Shown one piece after another: positions 25,066 to 36,653 of a stretch of DNA of 64,000 bases. The position numbers and the translations under genes are program-made. The notes beneath the pieces were generated by a model. The model made no database searches and was not told the origin of the DNA. It saw nothing but the letters and a program-made list of their open reading frames with translations. The stretch lies in contig LXFE01004217.1 of assembly GCA_001929475.1 (NCBI GenBank), forward strand, positions 199-64,198, given 5' to 3'. The stretch comes from Neolecta irregularis DAH-3. Taxonomy: Eukaryota; Ascomycota; Neolectomycetes; Neolectales; Neolectaceae. Each line of letters opens with the position of its first letter. Position 1 is the stretch's first letter.

Positions 25066-25343
25066 TCAGCGTTTCGTCCTTCTTGTGACTTCCGTAAGTT
25101 TTTCGTATGAAGTTTCCTCGCCCTGCGGAGGCGCTGGTGCATTCGGCAGACCCAGGTATCGACGAATGGGCGAAAAACAGTGCTCCCTTGGGCCAAAGTC
25201 TGCATAAAGCATGCCCCAAACGAATGTACCTCCAAAAAATCAGCTAGGAACGAATTGTAGCACATAGACGCACTTGCAGTAAGTACAGCGGTTACAATGC
25301 GAACGGCGCGGGCGTGCTTGAGCGGCAAGATGTCGTTTTCCAT
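25066..25343 (-). CDS. Small conserved-looking membrane protein, 77 residues, unknown function
   Basis: ATG at 25343, one intron (25230-25273, 44 nt, GTGCGT donor), TGA at 25066. The unspliced frame is also open but gives an unlikely basic tail; the spliced reading gives YADFGPREHCFSPIRRYLG and a charged C-terminus ending TEVTRRTKR. One hydrophobic segment (RIVTAVLTASTFVWGMLYA) could span a membrane. The arrangement, a short N-terminus, one helix, then an aromatic/basic loop, is like small mitochondrial or ER proteins, but I cannot name a family. Splicing is inferred from the intron-like ends and the better composition. Confidence 0.6.
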
Positions 25344-26256
25344 CAAAAAAATGTTGTGGCTTGTGATTGATCCCGCAAAAAGCCGACTTGAAGTTTGCCG
25401 AGGATTAGGTCATAATAAGCAAAAAAGGAAAATAATATAAAATATAAAACAGATCATACACCTGTAAAAAATGTAGGGAAAAGCTTGGCACCGTATTATC
25501 CCGATGGTATTTTTCTGGGCGAATCCGAAACGACTTTAAAGTTTGGATAATGACATTACTCCCTTACAATGGTTTGCTGTTGCTCATGATAGTCTGTTTC
25601 TTACGTCACAATCATATGAAATGGTTTTTTTGAACCATTTGATTGTGGGATGGTTGCACGAGTTTCGTGACGTTTCCATTAACACAAGAAGCAAACGAAC
25701 TAACCCCTAAACACAACTACGTACGGAGATTGATGTATTTACTTTGAGAGGCGGCGCCACCCTATGAGAGTACAAGTTACGGTTCCCTTTCAAGAATAAC
25801 GCGTGATTGTCTCAGATCCAGGGGGCTGGGCCTGACATGTAAGGAATTGACTGATGATAAGCTGTATTACCTGCGGCATTGGTGGTTGTCCGATAGAGCA
25901 AGGAGCAAAAAAGACCTTTCAAGATAAGATTATTATATATTCGCCTAACTTGCATATTATCTCGGCTATGTTTTCGTGGTTTCTGATTCATAAAGAGAAT
26001 CAACAACAACCATAACATATGATTGTAGATATTTAGAGGACAAATTTTGGAATGGGGACGGTTGGGGTGCCTGGTGGTGTCTCGTCTTGCAGTTGTCTCT
26101 CCTTGCCAAAAAAAACGGGGCACTGTTGAGAAATAGCAGCCACCTGAGACAAGGTGGTTATTTTGAAAAAGGCTGCTTTTCCACTGGCTACACCTCCAAG
26201 CCGCCACTACACCCTTCTCTTGATCTGCACTTTCAACGCTCGTTCCACCCTCTCCA
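25344..26256. other. Long intergenic region upstream of the WSC gene
   Basis: 913 bp, the longest gene-free stretch in the window. It contains one inverted repeat (25607-25647) and A/T-rich tracts near 25420-25460. A minus-strand open frame at 25812-26276 has no recognisable composition and overlaps the WSC start, so I do not call it a gene. It probably carries the regulatory DNA of the WSC gene and of the small gene. Confidence 0.5.
25607..25647. repeat. Imperfect inverted repeat (possible hairpin)
   Basis: Left arm CACAATC + AAATGGTT, right arm AACCATTT + GATTGTG. The arms are fully complementary over 15 bp except for a 5-base ATATG bulge in the left arm, with a T-rich loop of about six bases. 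Position is about 610 bp upstream of the WSC start. It could be a protein site, a terminator hairpin, or chance. Confidence 0.6.
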
Positions 26257-27284
26257 ATGGTTTTCTGGAGAGCCATACTCTGCCCTATTAATATTATGCT
26301 TTGGCGTATGTCTGTAGCGTCGGCTCAGACACTGCAGGGCTGCTACAAGGATGACGGCAGTCTCAAGCTCGCCAATACGTATATTTACCAGAGTTCCGGC
26401 TATTGCCTCAAGAAATGTACCGATCTCAACTCACCTGTTATGGGCACCGAAGGGGGGTCCTCCTGTTTCTGTGGCAACACCATTCCTGCTGAAAAAGTCG
26501 ATGATTCTCTCTGTTCCACGAGCTGTACTGGTTACCCCCAAGAATCCTGTATGTTCCTATAGATTCCTCACGCTAATGTCGCTATAGGTGGTGGCGATGG
26601 TTATCTCTCAGTTTATTTGACTGGTACTGGCGGCAAATATTCTACAGCCACAAGCTCTACAAAGAATTCTTCCACTGTTGAAACCGCGGTAGATGTTTCT
26701 GATTATATGACAACTGATATTTCAGGGCGATCCTGTTTCATCTGCTGTCGTAGTAGGAGGTAGGTGTACTGGTGCAACTTGGTTAACGGCTCTAGATCAC
26801 ACCATTATCATTGTGGCAACTCCAGGGGCCCAAAAACCTGAAACCTCCAACACCAGCTCTAGCTCAAGCTCGGGTCGAAACTCGTCAAATTTGTCTTCAA
26901 GTCAACCACAAAAAGGTAGCTCATTGTCGCCTGCCGCTGCCGCTGGTACGGCAATCGGTCTGATTTTGGTCCTTGTGGCGATTGGAGCGTTGGTCTTATT
27001 TATTCGTATGCGAAGCCGGAAAGAAGACTATATACGTCAAGATCGAACACCCTCCACAAGCTCAATGATGGCTCTCAGTCGTTCATCGCCGAACGCGAGT
27101 GGAAAAGATTCCAGTGTCGACCAGAGATTAGAGCCTGTGATGATGCAGCGTAGAGTAAGCGAAGGCAGCCTGGCAGATGAACAAGATTATTCAAGGAAAA
27201 TTCTACGAGTATGCGTCCCTTGATTACCAAGCTGCGAATTAGGGCTAACTTTAATATCAGGTGACTAATCCTGATGATTGTTAA
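26257..27284 (+). CDS. WSC-domain cell-wall stress sensor
   Basis: Predicted plasma-membrane sensor of the cell-wall integrity pathway. Layout: signal peptide (about 1-24), one WSC domain starting LQGCYKDDGSLKL with the expected cysteines (SSGYCLKKC, SSCFCGN, CSTSCTGYP), a Ser/Thr-rich stalk, one transmembrane segment (GTAIGLILVLVAIGALVLFI) and a cytoplasmic tail ending ILRVTNPDDC, close to the conserved VVNPD end of Wsc1-3 that contacts Rom2 in yeast. Introns: 39 nt after ES(C), 37 nt after VETA, a probable in-frame 36 nt one at about 26760-26795, and 52 nt before the last eight residues, without which the conserved end is lost. 287 residues if all are removed. Confidence 0.88.
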
Positions 27285-27481
27285 AGTTAAATACAGATGG
27301 AAATGGGCTCTCACTCGACATTTCTCTTCCTTTCAAGCTACCATTACTCAGAGTCACGGGGGGATTTTTGAGCAAAATGTTAATGTTGGTTGTTTTATAT
27401 TGCTGCTGATTGTTTATTTCGGTTCTTGCTTTAATTGGAGCGATTGAGGGTCTAGACATCTTATTTATTATACAGGCTTAT

Positions 27482-28283
27482 CTAAAATCTTCCTCGACTT
27501 CGTGGAGCTCCTCTTCCACGAGGGGTACCACGGCCGCGAGAAAAACCGCCCTGAAAGCCGCCTCTAGAGCCTCCTCTAGAATTTCCAAAGCCTCGAGAAG
27601 ATCCACCTCGAACTAACCAGTTACAGAAGAGCAGAAAGGATGTATACCTCCACGAGAACTTCCACCTCTGCCACTGCCTCTAGAACTGCCTCTACTCGGT
27701 TTCTTCACACCTGATGATTAAATATGATAACTAAAGAGAATACCCCCAGGTGGCGTTGGTTTTGGTAGAAAACGCTACAGTCAGCAATATTGTAAGCTAA
27801 TGATTATACATCAAGCGGAAGTAATTTATCTGGCCCAATATAAACTTTGTCTCCAGCATGAAAGGATGCAGCAACGATCCCGTCTTGAGGTTTAACCGTG
27901 AAATAAACTTGATTCATGGGTCCCAGAATCTCGTCGACTTTACCAATAGGTGACTACTGGGTTCAGCGATAGTATGGTATTTTGGAACCACACTTTATTC
28001 TCGAGATAGATAGGAGCATTGAAGTATGGAATTTTCGAATTTGTTGACGTATAGACCATTTCTCCTTCACAAGCATGGAGAAAAGTTCCCATCTCTATTT
28101 CAAGCATCCGTCAGCGCCCAAATCCATGATACGAAGCAATTCTGTACCGGTGACTGTATCTGGAGGCCCAAAAGACTGTTGTGAGAAGCCGCCGCGAAAC
28201 CCACCTGAAGATCAGTCTTTGGGCGACAGACAAATCCAGAAACCTCTGTTGCCTCGGAAGCCACCGCGTTCGCCTCTGCTCAT
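27482..28283 (-). CDS. GAR1: H/ACA snoRNP protein Gar1
   Basis: Subunit of the RNA pseudouridylation complex. 188 residues after six introns (33-53 nt). N-terminal RGG-type region ([15 protein letters not shown]), core [73 protein letters not shown], and a C-terminal RGG tail ending [10 protein letters not shown]. The core matches Gar1 almost residue by residue in pattern. The glycine/arginine-rich ends make a repetitive DNA stretch at about 27480-27720. Divergent from THS1 across 102 bp and convergent with WSC. Confidence 0.95.
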
Positions 28284-28385
28284 ACTTTATGATGTATGAT
28301 ATAGGAGTAGTTTTGATGGTGTTGAACAACAAAAGTTCAAAACTTTTATGGTGGAGTTTTTCTTCACTGCGTCGCGTCGGCTTGA

Positions 28386-30999
28386 ATGCTGACATCTTCA
28401 CGCCGCTTGCTGCTGAAGAATTACCGTTACCCTCGATTCTCTCATAAACAAACCACCGTCGTTCCAACAGCTGTTCGCATGGATAAAATCATCGATTATG
28501 TCAAAGATGTTACAATTGGAGAGAACCAAAAAAAACCCTCCAAGAATCAAGAGAAGGAAGGAATTCATACATCACCACCCATTGAAGTATTATTAAAGCA
28601 AGCTCTTGGATAATTATTGATCGGATAGCTCTTTCCACCACCGCCCTATTTTGCGGAGCGGGTTGCACTCTTTGACAAGTTGAAGAAAGAATATGACGAA
28701 GAGATTAAAAGTAAATTTCGTTGGTGTTCTTACTTGATCTTCTCAGATAAACCGCGGGTCGAGATAATGATCACTCTTCCTGACGGGGCTAGTAAAGTTG
28801 GCACAACATGGGAAACGTCACCTATGGCGATTGCGAAAGATATATCAAAGACCCTTTCGGAATCGATCGTGATTGCTGAAGTTAATGGTGAACTGTGGGA
28901 TCTTGAACGACCTTTGGAAAGATCTTGTTCGCTCAAGTTCTACAAGTTCGATGACCCCGAAGGTACAAACGTATTTTTCACATTCTAACGACATGATTAG
29001 GTAGACGGGTTTTCTGGCATTCAAGTGCCCATGTCCTCGGTGAAGCTGCCGAACGTCATTACGGATGCAATCTATGTATCGGCCCACCAATAGAGGAGGG
29101 TTTTTTCTACGAAATGGGACTTGAAGATCGGTATTCCAATTTCCTTAACATATTCTGAAGTACAAGAATGATTTCACACGCAGATTTCCCTGCTCTCGAA
29201 ACGATAGTTCAAAGTGTTGTCAAAGAAAAGCAGCCATTCGAGCGATTGGTACTCTCCAAGGAAAATCTTCTCAAGATGTTTGCATACAATAAGTACAAAC
29301 AATATATTATTAAAGACAAAATTCCTGATGGAACACATACTACAGTCTATCGCTGCGGGCCGTTAATTGACTTGTGTAAAGGTCCTCATGTCCCGCATAC
29401 AGGTCGTATCAAGTCTTTTGCGGTCCTGAAGGTACGTCCGATGACTGTATTGTATTTTAAGCTTGAAGAATTCTGCTTCCTATTTTCTCGGAGACTCAAA
29501 AAATGACAGCCTGCAACGGATATACGGTATCAGCTTTCCTGATAAGAAGCAAATGACGGAGTACAAAACGTTCCTCGCAGAGGCCGCCAAACGAGATCAT
29601 AGAAAGATCGGCAAGGTTTGTATTGAATACGGGAAAAATCATCTCATGATGCAGGAACAAGAACTGTTCTTCTTCAACGAACTTAGTCCTGGAAGCTGTT
29701 TCTTCCTTCCTAATGGCACACGCATCTACAATGCACTCATGGACTTTATGCGAGAGGAGTATCGTAAACGAGGATTTCAAGAAGTCATCACGCCCAATAT
29801 GTACAATGCTAAGTTATGGGAACAATCTGGACATTGGCAGAAATATGCAGAAAACATGTTCGCTTTCACCGTGGAAAAAGAAATATTTGCCCTCAAACCT
29901 ATGAATTGTCCTGGCCATTGTCTGATGTTTAATTCAAGAGATCGAAGCTATCGTGAACTGCCCCTGAGATATGCAGATTTTGGAGTTCTGCATCGAAACG
30001 AGGCGTCTGGTGCATTGACTGGATTGACTCGAGTACGGCGGTTTCAGCAAGATGATGCGCACATATTCTGTACAGTTGACCAAGTATTTCATCGTATCAA
30101 GTTATGCTTACTAGCAAGGTACAAAGTGAAATCCTTGCCTGTTTCGATTTCTTGAAGCAAGTGTATGGCATTTTTGGCTTTACGTTCAAGCTGGAACTCT
30201 CCACGAGGCCGGAAAATTTCCTTGGCAAAATTGAAACCTGGAACGAAGCTGAACGAGCTTTAGAGTCTGCCCTTCAAAGCTGGGGAGGTACATGGGAGTT
30301 GAACCCCAGAGATGGTGCTTTCTATGGCCCCAAGGTATAACTTGATCATACAAGTCCTGAAATTAGATCGATATCACTGTTTCCGATGCATTAAAGAGGC
30401 ACCACCAATGTGCTACTTTACAGCTTGACTTTCAGCTCCCGGAGCGCTTCAACCTAGAATACAGTGCCGGGGAAACTACTGAAGGTGCGGAGAAAGCTAG
30501 ACCTGTTATGATTCACCGAGCAATTCTTGGAAGTGTCGAACGCATGGTTGCCATTCTTACTGAACATTACGCAGGAAAATGGTATAGTTATCACCGCTTG
30601 TGATACTAACTTGACAAGGCCGTTTTGGCTCTCTCCGCGCCAAGTGATGGTCGTGCCTGTCACTGGCGTTATCTTTGACTATGCACAACAGGTTCATGAT
30701 CGGTTACACGCCGCTGGGATCTATGTCGACGTTGATCTTTCTGGTAGCACGTTGAACAAGAAGATTCGCAACGCGCAAGTTGCACAGTATAATTTCATTA
30801 TGGGTATGCCAACGCTGGGGCCTGTCTGATTCGACGTATAGTTGTTGGACAGGAAGAACAGGACAGCAGGAGTGTCAACATGCGTAACCGAGACGACGAG
30901 ACGCAGCAGAAGAAAGGCCAAGTAAGACAGCTGGACGAGGTGATTGAGAAGCTCGTTGCTCTCCAAACCTCGCGCTTGTTAGCAAATGCCATATACTAG
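28386..30999 (+). CDS. THS1: Threonyl-tRNA synthetase
   Basis: Class II synthetase charging tRNA-Thr. Order: TGS domain ([19 protein letters not shown]), HxxxH editing site [16 protein letters not shown] and [14 protein letters not shown], second domain [12 protein letters not shown], motif 1 region, motif 2 around [17 protein letters not shown] in [10 protein letters not shown], motif 3 in [16 protein letters not shown], anticodon-binding domain from [15 protein letters not shown]. Zinc ligands C, H, H appear in [14 protein letters not shown] and IHRA. About ten introns, for example 28587-28628. The frame opens with an arginine/serine-rich leader of 31 residues before a second ATG (28479), so cytosolic and mitochondrial forms may come from one gene. 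Followed by SLM1 after 103 bp. Confidence 0.95.
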
Positions 31000-31102
31000 A
31001 TTGTATTAGTCGTGACAAATCTCCCCAGTTCCCTGTCTGACGTCATTGCAAAACGCCATTTTTCTATATAGCCGCTCTTGGCTGCTTCGCCCATCCCCCC
31101 TC

Positions 31103-33426
31103 ATGTCTGATGCTGACGCCCACGTCGCATCCGCAGAGTCGCCTGTATCAGCAAAGCCAGAGACGTATGCTATTGTCCCGCGAGCGTCTGGCCTCAGCCG
31201 CAAATTTTCCCTCGCCCGTCCAGGAGGCAAACGCAGCCGCAACACATCAACAGCTTTGCCAGAACCCTTGAGTTCGCCATTAGCCTCGCCGGTTCCTACA
31301 GGCATATAGTCGCCAGCGGTCTCATCATTGATGTGGTAGATGTAAACCCCACCGAATGTCTGGTTCGTCGTTTCTCTACTTGGAGAGCAGTTATCAAAGA
31401 TTTATTACTTCCCTACTTTAAGGCAGCCATTACACTGGAGGAGAACCGTTATAGAGACTTAATAAAGCTCTCAGACTCGATCCATCTTCCATTCAAAGAA
31501 GAGCACATGTTTCTGGAAGCCGGTAAGGGCGGCATCATCGACATTGCAAGTTCTCTCAAAATCAAAAACCATGAACTTGCTCAGGACAGTCTTGTTATTC
31601 AAGAAGAGATTCGTAACAAAGTTATCGCTGCCCTCGAAATACTTCGAAAGGAGCTGGGGCACAAAGTAAGAGAAATTAAAAGACTCTCCAATGACTTTCG
31701 ATCGGATTTGGTCAAGGTGCCCCTTCCTACTTTTCGCTGGCTAATATTTAAAGGAATCACAGGTAACACAAAAACTTCTAACCCAACTATCCGAATCTCT
31801 CACAGTTTGGGCGACGGCCCCTAATCAAATTACTGCCAGGCAGGATCCCTATTTATGTCATTTAGAGGTTTCCCGTCAGCTCAAGAGACAGGTTCTAAAC
31901 CTCTTGCACTAATTCCTAATTTCAAAGATTGACGAGGAGAACTATCTTCATCGGGCTTTCCTAAATCTCGAAAAGAGCGGAAGGGCCCTCGAAGAAGTTG
32001 TTGTCACAACTATCCAGCAAACCTTCATTACCTATCGAAGTATAAATGAGGAATATGGAACCATTCCCCATCGGTTTCTCTCAAGTTTGATGGATCAGAT
32101 GGCTTATTTGACTACGGATATTGAATGGGAAAATTTCCTTAATAATGTATGACATTGTTCGACGATCGGGACTGAGATTTAGTCCGAATCGGATCTTATC
32201 CACCCTGATGTCAAAATTCGTTCTGTCGAAGATCTGGATTACATCGGAAAGGACAGCCTAGGCATCAGAAGCCTACGAAGCGGAGCACTTGAACGAAAGA
32301 CAAAATATCTGAGAAGCTGGTCGAATGGATCCTATGTTTTGACGGCCACCGGGTTTCTCCACGAGTTCAAGAAAGAAACTCTAGATTATACCCCTGTCAT
32401 GTCTTTTTTCATTCCTGATTGTACTCTTGGAAAACATACGGAGCCCAATCAGAAGGATCAATCCCATAAATTCGTGCTCAATGGCTCTAAAACTGGAGGA
32501 TTACATCGGTATTGTCCTTGGTAATGCATATGATGTGACGACATAGAGGACATTCCTGGATATTCCGAGCAGAGAATCATGATCAGATGATTGGATGGTA
32601 TCAGGCGCTATTCAGAGTAAGTCGATTCTCGAGTTTAGCTCCCGCTGCTCGACAGAGTTTGATTTCATGTTTCAACAGTCCTAGCGAAGCTCACTACTTC
32701 GTGATACTCCAAAAACCTTCACTAGATTCCTCCAACGATTTCGAAGAGACCGACGAAGCCGATGCAATTCCTTTTGCTTCTACTGGACACTTTATAGAAC
32801 ATCTTGAAGAACCGCCTCGGCTTGCCGGTGGATCATTTGCGAACTTGGATAAAGTCTCCCATCCCAGTCGACGACAATCTATTTCTTCTCTTTCTTCGGC
32901 GACATCTTCTCATCTCTGCAAAAACAAAGCTGCTCCTGCTTCTCAGCATGATTTAGTAGCACCAACAGACCATACTCACACAGCTCCTAATTCTCCACAG
33001 TCACACATGAGCTCTCTCCAAGTTGTTGTGCCCCCGCCGGTACAAGTGCTTGATCAGACTTCTGAGGAGGAAAATGTCAAAGAACCTGCGCCTGCTGAGT
33101 CAATCGACCTTGATTTAGTTGTCGAGGTTAGTTGATCTTGAAGCCACCTGATATTTTAGAATATTATGACTGGCGCTCCAATGGAAGAACCACAGGTAAC
33201 CCGTAGGATTTCTGACGAACCGACTATTACCAACTTGGTTGAAACAGAACAATCAGTGGAAAACAAGGACGCAATTGATTCGGATCCTCTATCCTCGCTT
33301 ACAAGCTCTCCCACAAGTAATGATGTCGTCCGACCAACAACTATACGGTCGGACAGTGTGTTTCAAGAGATAAGTACGAGTCTTGTCGGAAGATATCCTC
33401 CAAATACTGAGTTAGGTGCTACGTAG
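31103..33426 (+). CDS. SLM1: Slm1/Slm2-type PH and F-BAR-like protein
   Basis: PI(4,5)P2-binding adaptor that in yeast brings Ypk1 to TORC2 at eisosomes. Recognised from NPTECLVRRFSTWRAVIKDL, the helical block with KIKNHELAQDSL and EIKRLSNDFRSDL, ARQDPYL, IDEENYLHRAFLNLEKSGR and a PH domain (SGALERKTKYLRSW to FRAENHDQMIGWYQALF). The C-terminal third is Ser/Pro-rich. Seven introns give 685 residues. The 5' end is the least certain part: an intron of 38 nt with a GTCTGG donor, near 31184-31221, is needed to join the ATG exon to the conserved frame. VAC14, another phosphoinositide factor, lies 170 bp downstream. Confidence 0.87.
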
Positions 33427-33596
33427 TGTTCATTAGGGATGATTTCAATAGCAGGCTGAAGTTGTAAATATAATAATTCGATCTCACAAACATCATATGA
33501 CGGCTGTAGAGGTTCAGTCACGTTTTGATAGTGATATCTTAAATGAGGCGACTTCCTAAAGTCACCTCGAACATTACAAGTTATCTCTGTTAAATA

Positions 33597-36500
33597 ATGG
33601 GTGATTCGAATGCTGGCCAAATGAACTGACCGGTCCCAGATAAACGAGGCTTGCAGGATCGCCTGTATGAAAAACGGAAGGCTGCAGCTCTCGAATTAGA
33701 AAAGTTGTGCATATTGCCCTTTGGAAATCCCACTGATAATCAAAGAATCATTCGGGAACATGTTACAAATGATCAGACGATTGAAATACGCGAGATAATT
33801 TCCCAATTATGCCAGGACTTCGTTTATTCTGTCCATTCAAACGCCAGGAACGGAGGTGCATAATCCTTCTGTCGACTTGGATCAACCATTTTTCAGGGCT
33901 TATTGGACTCGCGGCTTGCGGGATTGCATTGGGATCAGTGAATCCATCTATAGGACATATTTTGACCCTAGGATGTGGCGAAATATCTGGAAGATATCGT
34001 GCCGCCAGTCCTCTCTTGCTTTTCCGATCCGGACTCGAGAGTGCGCTATTACGCCTGCGAAAGCATGTACAATATTGCAAAAGTAGCAAAAGGAGAGATC
34101 CTTTTGTACTTTAATGAAGTGTTCGATGCACTCTGCAAAGTATCTTGCCAGTATTTCTCGATATTAATGCTAAAGTTATCTGCAGACTCTGAACTTTCTG
34201 TAAAAAACGGCGCAGAACTTCTCGATCGGCTGGTGAAAGATATTGTCTCTGAGAAGGCTGCTACCTATGTATCCAGTCTCTACGCCAACCCTCCTACAGC
34301 TAATATACCTGAAAATTCTATTAACCCCACAAAGCCTATCTTAGTAGATAATTCTTATCCATCAGCCGCATTCTCGCTAGAGAGATTCGTTCCTCTTTTG
34401 TCGGAACGTGTCGGTGCTATAAATCCATTTACACGACAGTTTCTCGTTGCCTGGATTACTCTGTTAGATTCAATACCGGATCTTGAGCTCGTAACACATC
34501 TCCCAGCATTTCTTGACGGATTGTTCAAATTTCTTGCCGATACAAATATCGATGTGAAGAATAGTGTCCAAAATGCGCTCGATATGTTCCTTGGTGAAAT
34601 TAAACACATTACTGAAACGAAAAGACTCCTCGAGAGTCGGAAAACTATTTTATCGGAGGTTGCAGAAGCTATGACATCGAATGAAACGAATACAGAAGAC
34701 AAATCGACACAAATGGATCCAACATCTTTGACTAATAATGAATCGGCGATTCGCGACGAAAAGTCAGATGATGTCGATGATATGGATGGAGAATGGATGC
34801 CCAGTCAAGATGTCCAGATCGATTATCCCCGTGTCATTGATATTCTATTGCCTCATCTGAACTCAGCAGGTATACAGTTTGTTCAAATCATTTACCAACG
34901 TTAGAAGTTCAAGACATCCAGCTGACTGCAATACGATGGATCGAAAGTTTTCTGAAAATATGTCCGGAAGATGTATTGCAATTCACTCCTAAAATTCTCA
35001 CCCTTATTCTCCCTGCATTGTCGAACCAAGTCGATAACATCCGTCAAGCTGCAGAAGGTGTTAGCGAGGGATTAACTAACTTGATCCTTTTACTGAACGA
35101 CGGAAGTCCTTTGAATTCGCCAATCGCACCTCCGACAGAAAAACGCAAGCTTCCTTCTGCTTCAAATTCGCCTACTCTCGGCCGTGATGGATTTATTCCA
35201 GCTCCGTCAAATACATCAGAGGGGAGCCACCTTTCCACAGATAAGCCTCCTACGAAAGATCCTTTTGATTACCCTGCCACTGTCAATGCCCTAACTTTAC
35301 AACTCTTAAATGAGAATGAAAGGACACGGGTTGCTGCACTAGACTGGTTGATTATGTTGCATAAGAAAGCGCCAAAAAAGGTTCCGTTGAGTTTATTCGG
35401 TATTTTGTTGATTGTCAGATCCTTTCTCTCGATGATGGGACTTTCCCAGATTTACTTAAAACGCTTTCAGATTCCAGTGAGCAGGTGATATTGCGCATCA
35501 AGGCATTTGCTCACGAAAGGTGATTACTCGTGACCTACAATTGCTTGCTCAAGTCTCTTCACAAAGCGATGACAACTATTTTCAGTCTTTTATGGTTAAC
35601 CTCTTGTTATTATTCAGAACCGATCGAAGGCTCCTGGAAACTCGGGGTAGCCTTATTATTCGTCAGTTAAGTGTCAGCTTGAATGGAGAAAAAATATATA
35701 CCAGCCTGGCCGAAATACTGGAGAAGGAAGAGGTTATCGTCCGATGTTTCTCAATCTGATAAACAAGGACCTAGAATTTGCGAGCATCATGATTCAGAAC
35801 ATCAATAACAATTTAATTACCGCTCCAGAACTCTCAGATCTTCGGAAACGTCTTAAAAATCTAGATTCTAAAGATGGCCAGGCCCTATTCGTCAGTCTTT
35901 ATAAGTCCTGGTGCCACAATTCAGTTAGTGTTTTCAGTCTCTTATTGCTTGCCCAGGCATATGAGCAAGCGTTCAGTCTTTTACAGATCTTGTGAAGAAT
36001 CTTTGCATATAATGACTTATCTTCAAGCGCGGATCTTGAAATTACAGTGAACTTCTTGATAGGCATTGATCGACTTGTTCAGCTATTAGAGTCACCTATA
36101 TTTACTTGTATTTATATTTTGATTATTCCATTCTGATGCTTTAGATCTCCGTCTGGTTCGTTCTGCTGCATTCATTTATCTAAATTTGAAGCAATTGCTT
36201 GAGCCGGAGAAGCATCCATATCTGTTCAAGTGTCTATACGGACTTTTGATGTTATTACCGCAGTCATCCGCTTTTGCGACTTTGCGGAACAGGTTTATTC
36301 ATATCTACTTCTATGCTAAATTAAAGATTGAATTCAATCAGCTCTATGGGCTTTCTTCACTTGGTTCCACGATCGTGAGGCTATTGATACACCACAATGC
36401 TAAAGCTAGAACAACAATGGACAGAATTCGCCCAAAGGCACGAAGTGATGAGATCAAGTGGAACGAGTTACTCGATAGGTTCAGAGCAGTTCAGGCTAGA

Positions 36501-36653
36501 CATGAAAAAGCCCGAAGAGCTTCGAGCGGGCTCCCAGAACGATTGAGAATAGCAACATCGAAAATGGAGAAGAAAACCCCAAGGCATCTGTCGAAGGGTT
36601 TGACAGTTGCGCCTACGGGCGAGAAGAAAGTGTCAGGAACGGGTGGAAGATAA
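33597..36653 (+). CDS. VAC14: Vac14, scaffold of the Fab1 PI3P 5-kinase complex
   Basis: HEAT-repeat scaffold that holds Fab1/PIKfyve and Fig4 on vacuole membranes. The ATG exon is only four bases: intron 33601-33639 follows, giving MDKRGLQDRLYEKRKAAALELEK, the classic Vac14 start. Later matches: GGLIGLAACGIALG, DVAKYLEDIVPPVL, RVRYYACESMYNIAKV, the YNIAKV-GEIL-YFNEVFDALCK stretch, PKILTLILPALSN, LPQSSAFATLRNRLNSISSMGFLH, and a basic end after KWNELLDRFRAVQ. At least twelve introns of about 30-48 nt were traced, several in frame. Two near the 3' end (donors at about 36293 and 36375) are required to join the conserved blocks. Confidence 0.93.

Noticed and set aside
25812-26276. Minus-strand open frame of about 154 codons upstream of the WSC gene
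   Set aside because: It overlaps the WSC start on the other strand, has no recognisable motif or biased composition, and its flanks look like promoter DNA.
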